Below are positions 1-8,790 of a stretch of 64,000 nucleotides of DNA, in pieces. The translations under genes were made by a program, and so were the position numbers. The notes under the pieces are model-generated. The model was not told the origin of the DNA, searched no databases, and saw nothing but the letters and a program-made list of their open reading frames with translations. This stretch comes from Actinomadura rudentiformis (GTDB lineage: Bacteria; Actinomycetota; Actinomycetes; Streptosporangiales; Streptosporangiaceae): NCBI RefSeq assembly GCF_008923185.1, contig NZ_WBMT01000008.1, positions 310,001 through 374,000 on the forward strand. Reading direction: 5' to 3'. How positions within the stretch are numbered: position 1 is the first letter of the stretch; each line of letters starts with the position of its first letter.

Positions 1-3000
1 AGAGGAAATCAGTTCACCATCCCGGCCCCGACGCCGGTCTTCTGCCTGGACGTCGCACACAGCCTGTTCATCCTCTCGCACTGGGACGACGATCACTACG
101 CCTTTCTGGATGCGGCACTGGCGGCCACGCATCTGGTCGGCATTGAATGCCTGGCTCCAGCGCAGAAAAGTCCGGCCACTCTGAAGGCGAACAGGAGCGC
201 GACGTCCGGCGCGGTCGCCAGCGCCCTAGCGGGGGTGCCGGTAAACGGTGCGGTTCAGGGCGGTGATCTGTATCTGTGGCGCGACGAGAACGCGCTCGCG
301 CCCAGCGGTAACTACGACGCGACCCACAACGACTTCACGGTCATCAAGGTCACTCACAACAACATCAACAACACCGGGCTTGCGCTGCGGCTGCGCAATC
401 CCGGCAACCCCGCCCAGTACATGCTGCTGACCGGGGACGCCACGTTCCAGCGGTTCCGGCCGAATGGTGTGAACCGGCAGACCTTCGTGCACAACTGCGA
501 CCAGCAGTGCGTGGGGCTGGTCGCCTCCCACCACGGCTCGGAGGTGGGCCAGGCGCTCGACATCCCGCGCCCTGATCCCGCCGTGACCTCACACCTGATC
601 GCCTACTCGTTCGGCTGGGGCAACAGCTACGGTCATCCGCTGGACGACGGTGTATCGGCCTATGAGCAGCAAGGCTGGAGTGACGACCACCGCATGGACA
701 CCGGCGGCGCTGAGCTCGCGGCGCGATACGCCGGCCCGCGCGGCAACGTCGGCCTGGTCTGGCCGGCCGCGGCACCCGGTCCGGGCGTGGCGGCCGCGCC
801 CGGCGGGCCGCAGAACAGAGACGAGGCGGCCGTGGGGCTGCTCGCGGCCACGGCCGCCGAGGTGCAGGTGTGCCGGCCGGCCCTGGCCGGCCGGGAGCGG
901 GTGGCGGCCGGCGCGGCATACCAAGCTGCGCTGGAGGGCGACCCCGCCGTGGCGGCGGCCTTGATCACCCCGGCCACCGGCGCGCCCACGCTGGCGCCGA
1001 TCGCCGCCGCCGTGGGCGCGCCGCCCGTGCCGCATGTGCCGCACGCGGAGCTTGTCGCCGCAATGGGGACGGCCACAGCCGCGGCCGGCGCCGTCCAGCC
1101 CGCCGCGGCCCAGGGCCTGGTCGCCGCCATCGTCGACTGCGTTGCCCTGGCCGCCGCGTGCGCTGCCAGAGAGGTGGCCGCCAGCGTGAAGTACGAGATC
1201 GAGCAAGGGGCGTCCATCACCAACGCGACGCGGACGGCGTACGCCGCCGCGACCGCCCCGCAAACCCTGGCCGCGATGGAGGCGGCCGTGCCTGATGATT
1301 TCCTACAGCGAGCCATCAACCAGGCGCAGGCGCACGCCGCAGTGCCGCCCGTGCCGACTGTGGCCGCGCTGCGAACGATCCTGGTCGCCGCGGTCGCCGC
1401 CGCCCAGCAAGCGCGCATTGGCAGCCCAGGCCTGGCCTACGCCGAGCAGCCGCCGGAGGCCGCCGGCGCCGCCGCGGCCGCGACGGCCGGGCTGGGCCGC
1501 GACGACATGGCGGTCGCCATCGCGGCGGCGGCCGGCTGCACACCGGCCGTGCCCATCCACGCGCAAGTGGTGCCGCCCGCGACGCTCGTGGACAACGACA
1601 ACGCCAAGATCCTGCAGCGCGTCGCCGCCGCGGCGGCCATCGCCGGGCCGCCCGTCGCCGCGGGGGTCACTCGTGACGATGTGGCCGCCGCAGCCGTTGC
1701 CGCGGCCCGGGTGGGCCTGGCCGCGGCCTGGGGCGCCCCGCAGGTGGGCTGCCACCGCCATCCCCGCACCTGCCCGAACGGACCGTGCTCGCTGTCGGTG
1801 CACTACTGCCACGGCATGTTCCCGGCCCGGATCCGCACCGCGGCCGGCACCGGAGCCGGGGCGCATGCGGGCGACGGCCTGCCCGCCACGGCGGCGAGCT
1901 TCACCGATCCGCGGTACGTGTTGCAGGACTCCAGGTTTGCGGTCTACATAACCGACACCGGCGCGCACCGGATCCGCCGGATCGGCACAGACGGGGTCAT
2001 CCAGACCCTGGCCGGCATCGCCGCCGGCGGCGGGTACGGCGGTGACGCCAACGCGCCCGCCGCACAGGCCCGCTTCGACACCCTGGCCGGCGTCGCGCTG
2101 GACCCATACCGGAACCACCTCTACGTCGCCGACTCCGCCCGGCACCGCGTCCGCCGGATCGACCTGTCCACCGGCCAGGTGAGCGCCGTCGCCGGGACCG
2201 CCGCCACGGAGGGCTTCCACGGCGACGACGGACCGGCGCACGCCGCCCAGCTGAACGGCCCTCGCGGCCTGGCCTACGACGACGCCAGCCACGCGCTCTA
2301 CATCGCCGATACCGGCAACCACTGCGTGCGCAAGGTTGACCTGGCCACCGGCATCATCACCACGGCCGTCGGGCAAGGCACGGTGGCGGGCGACGGGCCG
2401 GACGGGGCGGCCACCGGCTGCCAACTGGACAGCCCCCGCGGCCTGGCCCATGCCGAGGGAGTCCTATACATCGCCGACACCGGCAACCACCGGATCCGGA
2501 GCGTGCTGCACGGCCAGGCGACCGGGATCGCCGGTACGGGCGTGGCCGGCCTGGGCGCCGCCGGCCTACCCGCGGTCACCGCCCAGCTCAACGCCCCCCA
2601 CGGTGTCGGCGTCGCCGGGACCGGGGCCGCGACCACCGTCCTGATCGCCGACACCAGCAACAACCAAATCTGGGAGATCAATACCGCGGGGCAGCTGACC
2701 ACCCTGGTCGCCCCCGGCGTACTCCAGCACCCCGTCGCGGTGAGCTCCGACGCGGCAACCAATGATGTCTATATAGCCGATGACCACGATCACTGCGTCC
2801 GGACGTACACCAGGGCCACCGGCGTGGTGGCCGTGTTCGCCGGCGCCGCGGGCACAGCCGGGAACACCGGCGACGGCAACCTGGCCACCAACGGCCGGGT
2901 GTCCGCGCCGTTGTCCCTGATCTGCGGGCCGGACCAGATGTTCATCGCCGACACCGGCAACCACCGGATCCGGTCCGTCAGCCTGACAACATCCCACCTG

Positions 3001-3867
3001 GCCGCCGTGGCGGGCGATGGCAACCATGGCGACACAGGCGATGCCAACTCCCCCGCGAACGCGGCGCAGCTTCACTCGCCGGGCGGCCTGGCCTACGATC
3101 CCGTAGCGCACGCGCTGTACGTGGCCGACACGGCCAATCACTGCGTGCGCCGGATCGATCTGGCCACCAACAACACCTACCTGGTGGCCGGGCAACCCGC
3201 CGCTCCTCCCGGCCACAACGGCGACAACATCTCCGGGACGGCCGCGACCCTGCATACCCCGACCGATCTGGCCTTCAACAGCGTCACCAACGAACTGCTG
3301 GTAGCCGACACCGGAAACCATCGGGTGCGGGCCATCAGCCTGCCGACCGGCATCATCACCACCAAAGCCGGCACGGGAGCCGCGGCCTACGGCGGCGACG
3401 GCGCGCCGGCCACAATGGCGCAGCTGAACACCCCGGTCTCGGTGGCCGCCGACGCCAACGGCAACGTGTTCATCGGCACCAGCGGGGACCACCGCGTCCG
3501 CCGTGTCGATGTGAACACCGGCAACATCACCACGCGGGCCGGGACCGGCGGAGCCGGCGCAGGCGGCGACGGAGGCAACCCGACCGCAGCAGGTGCCCAG
3601 CTGAACATCCCGGCAGGCTTGACCACCGACCGCGCCGGCAACCTCTACATCAGCTGCACCGGAGCCCCCGCCGTTCGCATGGTCACCTGTGACGGCAACT
3701 TGATCACCACCATCGCCGGCACCGGTCTGGGAGGGTACTCCGGCGACGGAGGAGACCCCGCCCAGGCCCAACTCAACGGCCCGCACGGCATCCACACCGA
3801 CGAAGCCGGCCGGAACCTATTCATCGCCGACGCAAACAACCACCGGGTCCGTCGCGCCTGCCTCTAA
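1..3867 (+). CDS. Metallo-beta-lactamase-fold / NHL-repeat fusion protein (5' end outside window)
   Basis: The frame is open from base 1, so the start lies upstream; an internal GTG at 235 is not the real start because homology begins before it. N-terminal part: an MBL-fold signature, HWDDDH at nt 79-96, then LLTGDA (nt 424-441) and ASHHGS (about nt 523-540), the order seen in ComEC-type and other MBL hydrolases. A long Ala-rich, probably helical segment follows (about nt 770-1740), then a Cys-containing linker (CHRHPRTCPNGPC). The C-terminal half (about nt 1820-3860) has roughly 12 NHL-type repeats of the form (L/V)YIADTGNHR(I/V)R, each followed by a G-rich 'AGTG..GGDG' loop, predicting a beta-propeller or two. 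The family suggests extracellular or surface binding plus a hydrolase head; no signal peptide can be judged. Function unknown; domain calls are firm, the joint role is inference. Confidence 0.85.
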   Translation, partial: RGNQFTIPAPTPVFCLDVAHSLFILSHWDDDHYAFLDAALAATHLVGIECLAPAQKSPATLKANRSATSGAVASALAGVPVNGAVQGGDLYLWRDENALAPSGNYDATHNDFTVIKVTHNNINNTGLALRLRNPGNPAQYMLLTGDATFQRFRPNGVNRQTFVHNCDQQCVGLVASHHGSEVGQALDIPRPDPAVTSHLIAYSFGWGNSYGHPLDDGVSAYEQQGWSDDHRMDTGGAELAARYAGPRGNVGLVWPAAAPGPGVAAAPGGPQNRDEAAVGLLAATAAEVQVCRPALAGRERVAAGAAYQAALEGDPAVAAALITPATGAPTLAPIAAAVGAPPVPHVPHAELVAAMGTATAAAGAVQPAAAQGLVAAIVDCVALAAACAAREVAASVKYEIEQGASITNATRTAYAAATAPQTLAAMEAAVPDDFLQRAINQAQAHAAVPPVPTVAALRTILVAAVAAAQQARIGSPGLAYAEQPPEAAGAAAAATAGLGRDDMAVAIAAAAGCTPAVPIHAQVVPPATLVDNDNAKILQRVAAAAAIAGPPVAAGVTRDDVAAAAVAAARVGLAAAWGAPQVGCHRHPRTCPNGPCSLSVHYCHGMFPARIRTAAGTGAGAHAGDGLPATAASFTDPRYVLQDSRFAVYITDTGAHRIRRIGTDGVIQTLAGIAAGGGYGGDANAPAAQARFDTLAGVALDPYRNHLYVADSARHRVRRIDLSTGQVSAVAGTAATEGFHGDDGPAHAAQLNGPRGLAYDDASHALYIADTGNHCVRKVDLATGIITTAVGQGTVAGDGPDGAATGCQLDSPRGLAHAEGVLYIADTGNHRIRSVLHGQATGIAGTGVAGLGAAGLPAVTAQLNAPHGVGVAGTGAATTVLIADTSNNQIWEINTAGQLTTLVAPGVLQHPVAVSSDAATNDVYIADDHDHCVRTYTRATGVVAVFAGAAGTAGNTGDGNLATNGRVSAPLSLICGPDQMFIADTGNHRIRSVSLTTSHLAAVAGDGNHGDTGDANSPANAAQLHSPGGLAYDPVAHALYVADTANHCVRRIDLATNNTYLVAGQPAAPPGHNGDNISGTAATLHTPTDLAFNSVTNELLVADTGNHRVRAISLPTGIITTKAGTGAAAYGGDGAPATMAQLNTPVSVAADANGNVFIGTSGDHRVRRVDVNTGNITTRAGTGGAGAGGDGGNPTAAGAQLNIPAGLTTDRAGNLYISCTGAPAVRMVTCDGNLITTIAGTGLGGYSGDGGDPAQAQLNGPHGIHTDEAGRNLFIADANNHRVRRACL

Positions 3868-4135
3868 AACCCGGACACATCGTTGAAGATCGCACACCTA
3901 GGAGAATCAGCTTTCTGTCTGGTTTTATGCTTAGGATCCGATTCTCGGTATGGTCGGTTGTCGCGTCGACCGACCAGCTGTGCCGTCTCGGTGAAGCTGC
4001 TCGATTCTCACTCGCTACGCCGACGTCGCGGCCGTCCACGCTGAGGTGATCGTGCCCGTCGATGACGACGGATGGAGCGGCCTGCGCGGGCTCGCGCCGC
4101 GAAGGTGATTTCCGGTCCCGGTCAGGGCGCAGTTG

Positions 4136-4498
4136 TCACCTCGTAATGATGTTGTCCGGCGCATCGAGCCAAAGTCGCTGCTGGTTCTGCGAGGCCGTCA
4201 AGCCGAACCGGCTGCGGCCTGGGCGTCCGAGTCGCAGCCACTCTAGGTAGGCGGTCTGGGCCTCGTCCCACAACCGGCGGGTGCCGCCCTGCCCTACGTC
4301 GTAGTCGGCTGCGCCGCGGGGGGCGGTGCATGCCGCCCAGGAGTCACCGTCTGGGTCGGTGAGGATGATCCGGCGGGCCCAGCCGTCGTTGGTCTTGACC
4401 GAACGTGAGTCGACTGCCAAGGATCCGAGCCGTGCGGTAATGAGCAGTTGTGCGCCGCCCTCGGCGTTGGCGATGAGCCGCGGATCCATTCTGGTCAT
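4136..4498 (-). pseudogene. C-terminal remnant of an actinobacterial protein methyltransferase (isoaspartate O-methyltransferase-like)
   Basis: The last ~110 residues resemble the C-terminal extension of actinobacterial SAM-dependent methyltransferases annotated as protein-L-isoaspartate O-methyltransferase-like: a GTRRLWDE..AYLEWL segment followed by GRPGRSRFGLT and QRLWLDAPDN just before the stop. The SAM-binding Rossmann domain that should lie upstream is absent; the frame stays open to 4654 but that part is low-complexity and unlike the family. I take the in-frame ATG at 4498 as a nominal boundary only. Most likely a 5'-deleted relic. Seen directly: tail motif and missing catalytic domain. 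Family assignment is from memory of the tail and is moderately sure. Confidence 0.5.
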
Positions 4499-4977
4499 GG
4501 TCTGGGAGTCGGCCTGCTGTGGGGGCTCGTGCACGGTGTCGGCGCGTTGGGACCGCATCATCATGAAGTGGATACAGCGGCCGCGGCTGCGGCAGCGGAG
4601 GCTCGAACCAGACAGCGTCATCGAGCGACACCACACGCCCTGACGCCCGCACACGACCAGCAGACCGAAGGATCAGCTCCTGGACATCCACACACCCAGT
4701 CTTAATCAGCTGCCACCAACCGCGAGCCCCGACCAAGCAGCACTCGCGGATACCACCGCTGCATTCCGCACGCCGGACTCCGCACCGGTCAGATTGCCAA
4801 ACGATGGCCGCCTGTGAGGTCTCACACCATTGCTGATGGACTCCTGTGAGACGCCCTGTGCCACACGACCTAGCTGACGCCCCTGACCCGCACTGACACC
4901 GATGACCAGAGACCTTGCCGCTTGGACGCAACCGACGCTGGAAGCCTAGGGCGGAAGTTCTCTGAAACGTTCTTCGA
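4499..4977. other. Gene-poor interval
   Basis: About 480 bases with no frame showing a convincing start, ribosome binding site or recognisable family. Probably the degraded upstream part of the methyltransferase remnant plus the downstream flank of the DUF2637 gene. Confidence 0.4.
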
Positions 4978-5736
4978 TCACGACGCGTGCGTGTGGGTGG
5001 CGCGCAGCGAGGCGACGAGTGAACGGGCGCGGGCCGATCCCACGCCGAGGGTGACGCGCAGGGTGTCAGCGGAGACGGGGCGGCCTTGCTCGCGCCGGTG
5101 TTGTTGATCGATCTCGCGGGCTCGGGTGAGGAGTTCGTCGTTGGGAAGCGGCGACGACCTGCGGCGGATGGCCGGTTTAGAGGGTGTGGGTCTGGGGGCT
5201 GGCTGCCGACCGGGGTTCAACGCTGATCCGTTCGTGGCGGTCGGAGTCGGACTGGCCGGGCAGTGCGGGTCCGACTGCTGGCCAGGCGGCTGGATGGTGT
5301 GGAGGTGCCGGAGCAGGCCGGGGCCGACTTCGGACCAGCCGATGAGCAGCAGCGGTCCGACCGCGTCGAAGGCGGCACGAGCATAGTCGCGACGCAGGAT
5401 CGGTTCGGCGGCGTTGAGAGCCAGCGTGGCCAGGCCCGAGAAGACCAGCAGCAGCCGAGCCGGGAGAAGCTGCCGCGCGGTGGCGCCGTGGACGCTGAGA
5501 TGGTGCACCGCCAGCAGAAGCCCGGTGACCGACAGGTCCACGGCCGGGGCCACCAGCGGCGCCGCCCAGGGCTCGACACCGAGACGGTTCCCGAGCGCCC
5601 AGACGTTGGTGAAGCTGAAGGCGAAGGTGAACACCGCGATCAGCGCGAGCGTTGCGGTGATGATGCGGGGGAGGATCTGGTTGTACGTCGCCCGCCGGCC
5701 GGGTTGTGTGCTGAGCCGGGGTGAGGAAGCAGACAT
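4978..5736 (-). CDS. DUF2637 (SpdB-like) membrane protein of integrative conjugative elements
   Basis: A 252-residue protein with four hydrophobic segments in its first 150 residues (around 25-50, 60-82, 93-112 and 120-140), including the VAPAVDLSVTGLLLAVHHL helix characteristic of DUF2637. The C-terminal third is hydrophilic, Pro/Arg-rich and ends in a possible winged-helix-like segment (LRVTLGVGSARARSLVASLR). DUF2637 proteins occur mainly in actinobacterial integrative conjugative elements and plasmids, where Spd-type membrane proteins accompany TraB and assist intramycelial plasmid spreading. No tra or rep gene is nearby, so it looks like an orphan left from an element; the integrase-tail-like motif and att-like repeat to its right support this. 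A weak GAGAGGA sits upstream of the ATG. Confidence 0.75.
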   Translation of the reverse strand: MSASSPRLSTQPGRRATYNQILPRIITATLALIAVFTFAFSFTNVWALGNRLGVEPWAAPLVAPAVDLSVTGLLLAVHHLSVHGATARQLLPARLLLVFSGLATLALNAAEPILRRDYARAAFDAVGPLLLIGWSEVGPGLLRHLHTIQPPGQQSDPHCPASPTPTATNGSALNPGRQPAPRPTPSKPAIRRRSSPLPNDELLTRAREIDQQHRREQGRPVSADTLRVTLGVGSARARSLVASLRATHTHAS

Positions 5737-5873
5737 GACTCCGGTGGTCCTCTCTCATCTGCCGGAGAACGAGGGCCCACGGCGCCAGGCTCGTCAACAT
5801 GAGCCCAGCGCCGGACCCGGGACAGGAGGGGGAGGAGCCAACCTCGTGATTGGCCGTCAGGTAGTTAGGCCGC

Positions 5874-5897
5874 GCGTGTGCCCGAGGTGTGCCCGAG
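5874..5897. repeat. 24-bp direct repeat, copy 1 (integrase 3'-end motif)
   Basis: This 24-base stretch (containing cccgaggtgtgcccgag) is identical to 27585-27608, which lies inside the 3' end of the broken integrase. Read on the minus strand it gives LGHTSGTRAA followed by a TAA at 5865, the kind of tail found on actinobacterial tyrosine integrases. The rest of the integrase is missing here. It probably marks a scar left by a related integrative element. Confidence 0.6.
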
Positions 5898-6021
5898 CGT
5901 CCCGGTACCCCGAGGGACTGGGCGGGATGAACCGGGACGCTGACTCACGGATACCGGTACGAACCGGGATGAAATGGGAGAGTAGGTGACCTGCTGGCAC
6001 GGGTTTGTCGCGGCTTGTAAA

Positions 6022-6057
6022 CAGAAGGTTAGGGGTTCAAGTCCCCTCGCCGGCTCC
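6022..6057 (+). other. att-like site: 3' half of a tRNA gene (tRNA-Thr(TGT)-like), copy 1
   Basis: The segment carries an intact T-arm (AGGGG TTCAAGT CCCCT) and a 7-nt acceptor 3' strand CGCCGGC with discriminator T. Just upstream, cttgtaa (6014-6020) looks like an anticodon loop with TGT. No matching 5' half (D-arm, GCCGGCG) lies upstream, so it is not a functional tRNA gene. Copy 2 at 27492-27526 shares the left 17 and right 12 bases. Partial tRNA 3' ends are the usual attachment-site footprint of tyrosine integrases. Confidence 0.65.
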
Positions 6058-6274
6058 CAGACTAAAGGCCCCTCCCGACCCCGGGCGGGGCCTCCGCCGT
6101 TCCACCCCCAGCAAGAGACCGCCACCCCAAGAGCAAGGCCGCCAACCCCAAAAGCAAGGCCCTCACTCCGCTCGGACAGTCCTCCCTGGGGCTCCGCCCC
6201 AGACCCCGGGCGGGGGCTCCGCCCCCGCGCCCCTGGCCTCTTCCACACGAGACAAGCCTTACAACCACCCCCGA

Positions 6275-6319
6275 CTCAAGATCGAACCCCTCAAGATCGA
6301 ACCCCTCAGGATCGAGCGT
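6275..6319. repeat. 15-bp tandem repeat, three copies
   Basis: The unit ctcaagatcgaaccc is present at 6275-6289 and 6290-6304, with a degenerate third copy at 6305-6319. It follows a GC-rich stretch (6060-6240) with several self-complementary gggctccgcccc blocks. No gene is seen between 6058 and 6492. Confidence 0.7.
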
Positions 6320-6492
6320 CTCTACGAAGTGACCACCATGCTCGTGAGGGATGGAAAGCCACCATGGCGCTGTGGTGTCGCCTCGCTAGATCCGTACTCC
6401 GGGCAGCTTCTCCTCCGGTTCTCCGCACCGTCGCGGCTGACAACGGCCTCGCTCTAGCATCTCCCTCTCGACGGGCATCCATTCTCCGGCCA

Positions 6493-6819
6493 TCACACTG
6501 GTCCGCCCGAGGTGAGTTGGGTGGCTGCTGCCCAGACAGGCGCCAGAAGGGCGGCGATTTCCCCGACGGCCCTCGGCACGTCTGTACACGGGGCAATGAG
6601 ATCACCCGACGAAGATCGGAACCAGGGCTCTCCATCGTCGGGGCACAGTGCGAGCGCGATGCTTTCGCCCACACTCGGCAGCACGCGATAAAACACCAGG
6701 AGTCGTGGCGGACCCGATTCATACCGCGAGGAACTCGCGAGTGCCACCAAGGCTAGTGCTTCACCGAGGCGATCAAGAGAGTCGGTCATCGCCGCCATGG
6801 CGTACTCCACGCCGATCAT
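6493..6819 (-). CDS. Small hypothetical protein, second gene of a two-gene operon
   Basis: A 108-residue protein of unknown family. It is mildly acidic, Ala/Leu-rich and mostly predicted helical, with a central GPPRLLVFYRVLPSVG segment that looks like a beta-hairpin core, and no membrane helix or signal peptide. Its ATG overlaps the TGA of the upstream gene by four bases (ATGA), so the two are almost certainly translationally coupled. Third codon positions are strongly G/C, like neighbouring genes. The coupling suggests partner proteins, but no function can be assigned from sequence. Confidence 0.6.
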   Translation of the reverse strand: MIGVEYAMAAMTDSLDRLGEALALVALASSSRYESGPPRLLVFYRVLPSVGESIALALCPDDGEPWFRSSSGDLIAPCTDVPRAVGEIAALLAPVWAAATQLTSGGPV

Positions 6820-7043
6820 GTCGGGTCCACGGAAATGGATTCCGGCGCGCAGACTTGTGCCGTGACCTCTGCCGTTCGCTTTTTGAATTCATCCAGTTCG
6901 GCAATCGCCGTGGGTAGTTCCTTGAGTAGATCTTTCGCTCCTCCGTTGTCAGGTTGAACGCAATCCTTTGTTCGGTTCCTTGATTGCGTGAATGTGGTGT
7001 CCACGAGTTGAGCCAAGCCGGGGTGGCGTTGTTTGCCGGTCAT
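6816..7043 (-). CDS. Small hypothetical protein, first gene of a two-gene operon
   Basis: A 75-residue hydrophilic protein with an excellent ribosome binding site (AAGGAGGA, nine bases before the ATG). Its C-terminal half is a likely amphipathic helix (AIAELDEFKKRTAEVTAQV) that could form a coiled coil; one Cys lies in each half. It overlaps the next gene by ATGA. The strong RBS and coupling support a real gene despite its size. Family unknown. A short helical protein coupled to a small globular protein could be a two-component partner set, but nothing here proves that. Confidence 0.6.
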   Translation of the reverse strand: MTGKQRHPGLAQLVDTTFTQSRNRTKDCVQPDNGGAKDLLKELPTAIAELDEFKKRTAEVTAQVCAPESISVDPT

Positions 7044-7243
7044 TGAGCATCCTCCTTGGTTGAGTACCGCATGAGTCTTCCGCGAAGTCCGGGTGCGCTC
7101 TGGCCATAGAGGGCGCCCAGCCCGGCTGAGTCACCGACCAGGTGCCAGGCTCCGGGCGTGAGATCAGCCAGCCAGGAAATTCGGCGTTCAATTCATTTTC
7201 CTGACGCCTGAGCAGTGAAGAGTGTCGGGGCCGTTGCGTTGGC

Positions 7244-7525
7244 TCACGGCTTCCCCCAGTCCTTGGCATAGGCGCCGACCTGGTCGGCGATCCTCTGGGC
7301 GGCCCCACGAACATCGCTGACCGGGTGCTGGAAGTCGGCCCGGTTCCAGGAGAAGTAGCGCATCGAGAAGCTGACGAAGATCCAGACAAAGACGCCAGGG
7401 ACGCCAGTGAACACCGCCAACCCGGCCACGTTCTCGCGTACCTCGGACCGGACCTCACGCTCGGCGAGCGCGGCGCGCAACTCCGACAGGAGTTCGATCT
7501 CCAAGGACTGGTTCGTCGGCTCCAC
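7244..7525 (-). CDS. Small single-pass membrane protein, unknown function
   Basis: I start it at the GTG at 7525 because GGGAGGGG lies seven bases upstream; a longer reading to 7588 has no such site. The 93-residue product begins with a helical, charged segment (LEIELLSELRAALAEREVRSE), has one clear hydrophobic helix (about residues 30-52, LAVFTGVPGVFVWIFVSF) and a short C-terminal tail ending in KDWGKP. It is transcribed away from the HTH/peptidase operon that begins at 7680, so the 154-bp gap between them is a divergent promoter region. Family not recognised. Confidence 0.6.
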   Translation of the reverse strand: MEPTNQSLEIELLSELRAALAEREVRSEVRENVAGLAVFTGVPGVFVWIFVSFSMRYFSWNRADFQHPVSDVRGAAQRIADQVGAYAKDWGKP

Positions 7526-7679
7526 TGCGTAGCCCCTCCCGTGTCTGATCACACTTCGAGGATGCTCGGGAGACACGTCACGCCGCATTACCGCCTGTGT
7601 CGCATCCAGGACGGAACGCGCTGGTCTTGTCTCGTCTCGTGCTCGTCCTTGTTACGCTCCTGCCGTCGGAAGGTCGGAC

Positions 7680-8790
7680 ATGCCGAATCCCCCCGTACGG
7701 CTGAAGGTGCTTCTACGTGAGAAGCACTGGCAGACGCATCACGCGTTCTGCGGCGAATACGACAAGGCCGCCAAGTCCATTGACCCGAAGCTGGTCCAGA
7801 CGTGGCCGAGCCGTGCACAGTTCCACCGATGGATGAACGGTGAACTCAAAGGGCTTCCGTATCCACACCATTGCCGGGTGCTGGAGACGATGCTCCCCGG
7901 TTGGACAGCCGAGCAGCTATTTGAACTCTGTCCTCCCGAGGAATCCAGCCAGCCCGCCAGCAGTCTGGACGAGCCCATGGCGGCCGACGTCGCCGAACTC
8001 CTGGCGACGATCGAGCATCGCATTGACGCGCCCAAGACCGGAGAGATCAGCTGGGGCGCCACCACACGAGCAATCCCGGCCGCCAAGCGGCGTCTCCAAA
8101 CGCTCGCCGGATCCCCTATAGCCGACCCCAGCGACCACGCCCATGAGCTGGGCCGCAGATTGCTGGAGTTGCAGAAGGCGCGACGGCTCAACGACGTGGA
8201 GATCACTGAGCTGGCCGGACTGTCCGGACATGTCATCGAACTGACCAAGCGAGTCGACATCGAGATCGCTCCTGACGGCGGTGCCGTCGTCGACTACCGA
8301 TTCGACCTGCTTAACCTGGGCGACAAGCCGCAGGCCCGTATGTCGCGTGAGGTGTGGTTCGAGCACACCACCGGCCCCCTGGTGATCAAACCTGTCCCCG
8401 ACATGGACCGGCGAGTGGCCATCCAGCGCATCCACGACACGACCAACCTGGCCAAGTTCGCCTTCCAGATCTCCCCGCCGCTGCGGCCCGGGGGAGTGGG
8501 CCCGCGTCGGCTACATCACCGAACACGGCAAGTTCGACGTGAACCACTACTGGCGCGAGTCGATGCCTCGCTACTGCCGTCACTACGAGATCCACGTCCG
8601 CCAACGCGACATCGACCTGGGCGGCTGCACAGCCACCGAAGAACATCCGGACGGCTCGGAGAACTCAGCCACCGATAGCCTGATTTGGGACATCGAGGGC
8701 AAGGACGCGGTCATGTCCCTGACCCGCGATTACCTGCGCCCCAATCAGGCCGTGACCCTGCGGTGGGAAGTGATCCGTGAACCTGCGTGA
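7680..8790 (+). CDS. HTH-type signalling protein of the actinobacterial 'GLPYPxHCRVLE' family, interrupted by a +1 frameshift
   Basis: The start has GGAAGGT seven bases upstream. The first ~85 residues are an N-terminal domain common in actinobacterial regulators: RLKVLLREKHWQTHHAFCGEY, then PSRAQFHRWMNGELKGLPYP and HCRVLETMLPGWTAEQLF, an HTH-like fold ending in a conserved tryptophan motif. In related proteins it is joined to varied effector or sensor domains. The original frame runs to a stop at 8678, but from the G-run at 8490-8494 homology-like coding continues one frame over (GEWARVGYITEHGKFDVNHYW...) to a TGA at 8790. Removing one G restores a ~369-residue protein whose C-terminal domain is beta-rich. 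The restored stop overlaps the GTG of the peptidase gene by 14 bases, as expected of an operon. The extra G may be an assembly error. Confidence 0.7.

Noticed and set aside
1303..2451. Long minus-strand frame of 382 residues
   Set aside because: It is antisense to the NHL repeats; its repeated ADAVV-type composition mirrors the plus-strand repeats and there is no RBS.
5960..6060. Complete tRNA-Thr gene
   Set aside because: Only the anticodon-loop-to-acceptor half is present; no D-arm or 5' acceptor strand complementary to CGCCGGC was found upstream.
5865..6248. Minus-strand 127-residue protein containing EPLTFC
   Set aside because: It is the antisense translation of the tRNA-like att site plus GC-rich repeats, a well-known artefact; only its extreme end resembles an integrase tail.
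8470..8500. Programmed ribosomal frameshift in the HTH gene
   Set aside because: The slippery context would have to be a G5 run without a clear downstream structure, and similar one-base breaks occur in unrelated genes here, so an indel is simpler.
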